Below, one piece after another: positions 61,247 to 64,000 of a stretch of 64,000 nt of DNA (position 1 is the first letter of the stretch; every line of letters begins with the position of its first letter). This DNA is from Dillenia suffruticosa (taxonomy: Eukaryota > Streptophyta > Magnoliopsida > Dilleniales > Dilleniaceae), in the NCBI GenBank assembly GCA_033439265.1, contig JAVTVX010000005.1, positions 9,372,001 through 9,436,000 of the forward strand. The letters run 5' to 3'. The translations under genes and the position numbers were made by a program. The notes beneath the pieces are model-generated. The model saw only the letters and a list, made by a program, of their open reading frames with translations. It did not search any database and had not been told where the DNA came from.

Positions 61247-61336
61247 TTTTTTTTTTTTTTGTTACGTTAGAATTCGAACCCTGAATTTCAGGGTTAGGAG
61301 AGGTTAATTGTGACTACCGGCCTGTTTCCTTGGGGA
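61247..61336 (-). mobile_element. Short SINE, about 90 bp, minus orientation
   Basis: Flanked by CTGAGGAAATCAA (61234-61246) and CTGAGGAAGACAA (61337-61349), a 13-15 bp duplication with two differences. On the minus strand the body has GGGTTCGAATTC, a good RNA polymerase III B box, then TAACGTAAC and a poly-A tail (T-run at 61247-61260). It is 5'-truncated or belongs to a very short family. It lies in the sequence downstream of the LTR fragment, so it is probably the younger insertion. Confidence 0.75.
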
Positions 61337-61629
61337 CTGAGGAAGACAATTCTACAACAATAAGAGTGTCTTTGAATCAAAGAACTCAAAACTTCACTTC
61401 TCCCCAAACTAGAAGAGCCCTTAAACACGAGGTTTAGGGATCAACCAACTCAAAGTCTTTGAATCAATTCAAGTCTCATGGAATTAACAGTCTTCTCTAA
61501 GTCTAGCATATTCTTTCTGAGGTTTCTCAATTGAAGTAACACCAACATGGGTCAAACTTGAAGTCCAAGATTTAGCATCATCATTAGGAAATTTAGGAAA
61601 TTTAGTCTCATGGAAACTTAAACTCAATG

Positions 61630-62340
61630 CAACCCGGCGGCCCTTGGCCTCCTAGCAACGGCTCTGATGGCCTCTCGCTTCTCTCTCTCTCTCTCTCTCT
61701 CGTGAAGCAGCAACCATGGCCACTATTGTTGGGGTGGCAGTGATTCTTCTTCTCCCCTTCCCTCCCCTCCACTCCCTCTCTCATCTCTCTAGAAATAGAA
61801 TTTTCAAAATTTCAAAACATTTAATAATGATTGCAGACAATGATCGAAGGGGTCAGAGAGAGAAACAAAGGGAACCTGAAGAAGGAGATAAAGAAGAGGA
61901 AGAAGTCGACTGACAACGATTGCAAATGATGATCGAAGCATGTTAAAAGGGAAACTCTGCTCGTGACCGAGAGTAGCTAATTTTTCCTCGAGAGAGAGAG
62001 AGAGAGAGGGAGAGAGAGGGAGGGAGGAACGAAGGGGAGAAGAAGAATCAACGCCACCTGGAGGCCAATTGCGACAGCCATGGCATTGTAAGAGAGGAGA
62101 GAGAGAGAGAGTAGAAGAGAGAGCTGCCATCGGAGCCACCACCAGGAGGCCAAGGGCCGTTGGACTGCCACCGTTAGGAGGCCAAAAGCTGCTATGGCTA
62201 TAACTGCTGTGTCGCGAGAGAGTAGAGGAGAGAGAAGGAAGAGAGAGAAGACCATTGGAGCCGCCGCCAAGAAGCCAAGGACTATCGGACTGTTGCGGCA
62301 TGAGAGAGGAGAGGAGAGAGAAAAGGAAGAGAAATAGAGA
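61630..62340. repeat. Foldback (large imperfect inverted repeat) with GA-rich tandem units
   Basis: The left arm (about 61630-61770) has GGCGGCCCTTGGCCTCCT, then a CT tract, CAACCATGGC and GATTCTTCTTCTCCCC. The right arm (about 62030-62170) carries the reverse: GGGGAGAAGAAGAATC, GCCATGG, a GA tract and AGGAGGCCAAGGGCCG. The loop is about 260 bases. To the right is a second copy of the GC-rich unit (GGAGCC(A/G)CC(A/G)CCA at 62132 and 62257, 125 bases apart). The long frames here on the minus strand (Ser/Leu-rich) are composition artefacts. It is probably the inner part of a TIR-type transposon. Confidence 0.6.
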
Positions 62341-62374
62341 AGAGAGGGGATGAGTTTCAACCTAGGATAGGTGC

Positions 62375-62755
62375 CATGTCAACAATTTTGTCCCACATGT
62401 ATGCCAACTCATGAGATTTTTGACATGGAGTGGATGACGGTCATATTTGGTAACGTGACAAGTGCGATGTCAGCATTTCTGTCTTCCCATATATGCTAAC
62501 TCAGCATTTGTTGACATTGTTTACGTAGCACTAATCACATCAATGACTCTTATCAGATGAGATGCCAAATTAGTAACAGTTGTTCCACTCAGAAATCATG
62601 TTGATTCAGCTTAGTTTTTAACAGCAAGTATATCGCCATCACAATTCGTTACACTTGAAATCTGAGTTCTCAAACGTAGTATTTTCAAATTTATGAACTA
62701 AAACGTGTACTGACCTTATAGTTCAAGGACGGGACAAATAATTTTCTCAAATATA
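62375..62755. repeat. MULE-type terminal-repeat fragment
   Basis: The end AGTTCAAGGACGGGACAAAT followed by TTTTCTC, and phrases such as AAACGTGTACTGACCTTATA, resemble the outer parts of plant MULE/TIR elements. Words like ATGCCAACTCATGAG and ATGTCAACAATTT recall the style of the outer MULE's arms. It may be the right end of an element whose inner part is the foldback at 61630-62340. The left partner is not seen. Confidence 0.4.
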
Positions 62756-62890
62756 TATCGCCTCTAGTATAGTTGAAAGTGGAACCCTTTGTTAAAGTTG
62801 TTTTTGACTTTTTGGAATAATAAGTGAGGGTTTTTATTATAGTTAGGATTTTTCTTATTTAGGATAAGATTTTCAAAGTCTAGAATCTCT

Positions 62891-64000
62891 TTGGCGAGGC
62901 AACCGGTATTGGAGATGGAAATAGTCTGTAGTCCAGTGTCAAGGATTGAGCCGAATCTGGATGTGCCGATTGAAGGGGATGATGCAGTGAATGTAGTAGT
63001 TGGATCCAAGGTGAAGGATTCAGTTCTGACAGAGACTATGCACTGGTCTATGGCTGATTTAAATGAGGTGATAGAGTTGGTAATGGAGGAAGCCTCTTAA
63101 AGTGTGAGGTGGTAAGTGTTACTCTCTTTATTGCTTGTTTTGATGAATTGGTCACAAAATATTCTAGTTTGGAATGTTGACGGGATCCGTGCGGAGATCT
63201 ACTCTAGAGTTGAATAACCAGCACTCCACTGATATTATTTGCCTAACAAAAGCTTGTTCAGAGATGACTCCATTATTTCTCAGAAGAAAGGGTTTTGATA
63301 AAGAGTTTGTGGTTCTTGCTATGGGCTTTTAAGGTGGTCTTTGGTTCATATGGAGAACCTCCCGAATAACTTTGGAGATCATACAGTCCACAGATCAGAT
63401 AATTCACTGTAGAGTTCTAATGGGAACTAATGTGTGGTTTGTTACCTTTGTTTATATACAACCTAATTGTCAGTCTAAAGCTGTGGCATGAGTGGATCTG
63501 AGGAATCTGGCGTAGGATATGAGGGAGATGTGGATAGTTCCTGGTGATTTTAATGATATCACTGGTCGTTCGGAAACTAGTAATCGGAGAGCTGTAGTCT
63601 CCCAAAGAGCCTCTCGGTTTCGTGAATGTTGGAGAAGCTGTGATCTTCATAATTTGGGTTTCTCAGGATGCAACGATATTTGGGTCCGAAAAAGGAATGG
63701 GTTGATTACTCTTCGAGAAACATTGGATATGGTTTTGAGTAACACAACCGTCCGTTTTTTGCTCCCTAAAGCAAAAGTGGTAATTCTTCCACGTATCCAG
63801 AGGGATTACCATCCATAACTATTCCAATCCGATGGTTATAGGCCACCAGTTGCAGAGAGACGCCCTTCCCGTTTTGAGGCTGCTTGGATTCATCACCCGG
63901 AGATTAGGAAGGTCTTCTCAAGAGGCATGGGCTCGAGGGAATTCTTCTCTTATGGAGACCATCCAATCAGTTTTTGTGGAGTTTCGAATTTGGAACCGGG
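62891..64000 (+). mobile_element. L1-type LINE, 5' part, cut by window end
   Basis: A short frame (62891-63100, MARQPVLEMEIVCSPV...) may be the end of an ORF1-type protein. From about 63158 an ORF2-type endonuclease is readable: NILVWNVDGIRAEIYS, FVTFVYIQPN, VPGDFNDITGRSETSNRRAV (the GDFN motif), ASRFRECWRSCDLHNLGFSG, LRETLDMVLSN and LPRIQRDYHP, where the catalytic SDH is changed to RDY. Then SRFEAAWIHHPEIRKVF. In-frame stops (for example near 63215, 63330, 63490 and 63819) and a changed catalytic motif show it is dead. The reverse transcriptase would lie beyond the window. Confidence 0.88.

Noticed and set aside
61804-62360. 165- and 127-residue Ser/Leu-rich minus-strand frames
   Set aside because: They come from GA/CT-rich tandem and inverted repeats; two frames are open at once.

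Overview
This window is plant nuclear DNA, most likely from a eudicot. The support is spliced genes with GT..AG introns, long AT-rich spacers, a BOI-type RING E3 ligase, and plant transposon families (CACTA with TNP2 and TNPA genes, MULEs carrying plant mobile domain and GRF genes, SINEs, an L1-type LINE, Ty3/gypsy-like LTRs). It is mostly nested transposons. Only one apparently intact host gene is visible, at 48262-49496 on the minus strand.

Left part (about 0.4-26.5 kb). This looks like one very large, decayed CACTA-type (En/Spm) element. A TNP2-like transposase relic (13466-19670, +) is followed by a TNPA/Transposase_24-like relic (23464-24882, +). Outside the genes are large AT-rich arrays whose core is the imperfect palindrome TAGTAAATGTTACTA (960-3320) or the related AGTAATATTTACT (25490-26265). 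Other tandem arrays (20.0-21.1 kb and 22.3-23.1 kb) and GC-rich modules (3.3-3.6, 12.7-13.0, 22.5-23.1 kb) lie between. Two unrelated gene relics sit inside: a Ulp1-associated/DUF1985-type gene (7300-4840, -) and a 'putative plant transposon protein' gene (9524-12546, +), itself split by an LTR-like block. A 2.6-kb solo LTR (13956-16576, AAAAA on both sides) interrupts the TNP2 gene. The exact CACTA termini could not be found.

Middle part (26.5-35.5 kb) has no gene that can be recognised. It holds AT-rich sequence, a dense set of (CT)n/(GA)n microsatellites and a dispersed repeat pair.

A two-level MULE nest fills 35565-47530. The outer MULE has terminal inverted repeats of about 300 bp and a 9-bp target duplication with one mismatch. 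It carries a MURA-type transposase relic (46538-43970, -) and a GRF zinc-finger/coiled-coil/membrane-anchor gene (42923-43539, +). Just inside its left end sits a second, complete MULE (35986-42776) with a perfect 10-bp target duplication TGGAAGTGTG. The inner MULE carries a plant mobile domain gene and a MURA gene that has lost its central catalytic region.

Right part. The BOI-related E3 gene (three exons, 348 residues predicted) is followed upstream by a 907-bp hAT-like non-autonomous element (50193-51099). Further on are a 1634-bp non-autonomous CACTA element (52305-53938, TSD GAA), two short SINEs with target duplications (56365-56509, 61247-61336), an LTR fragment (about 60139-61046), an inverted-repeat foldback structure (about 61630-62340) and the 5' part of an L1-type LINE cut by the window end (62891-64000).
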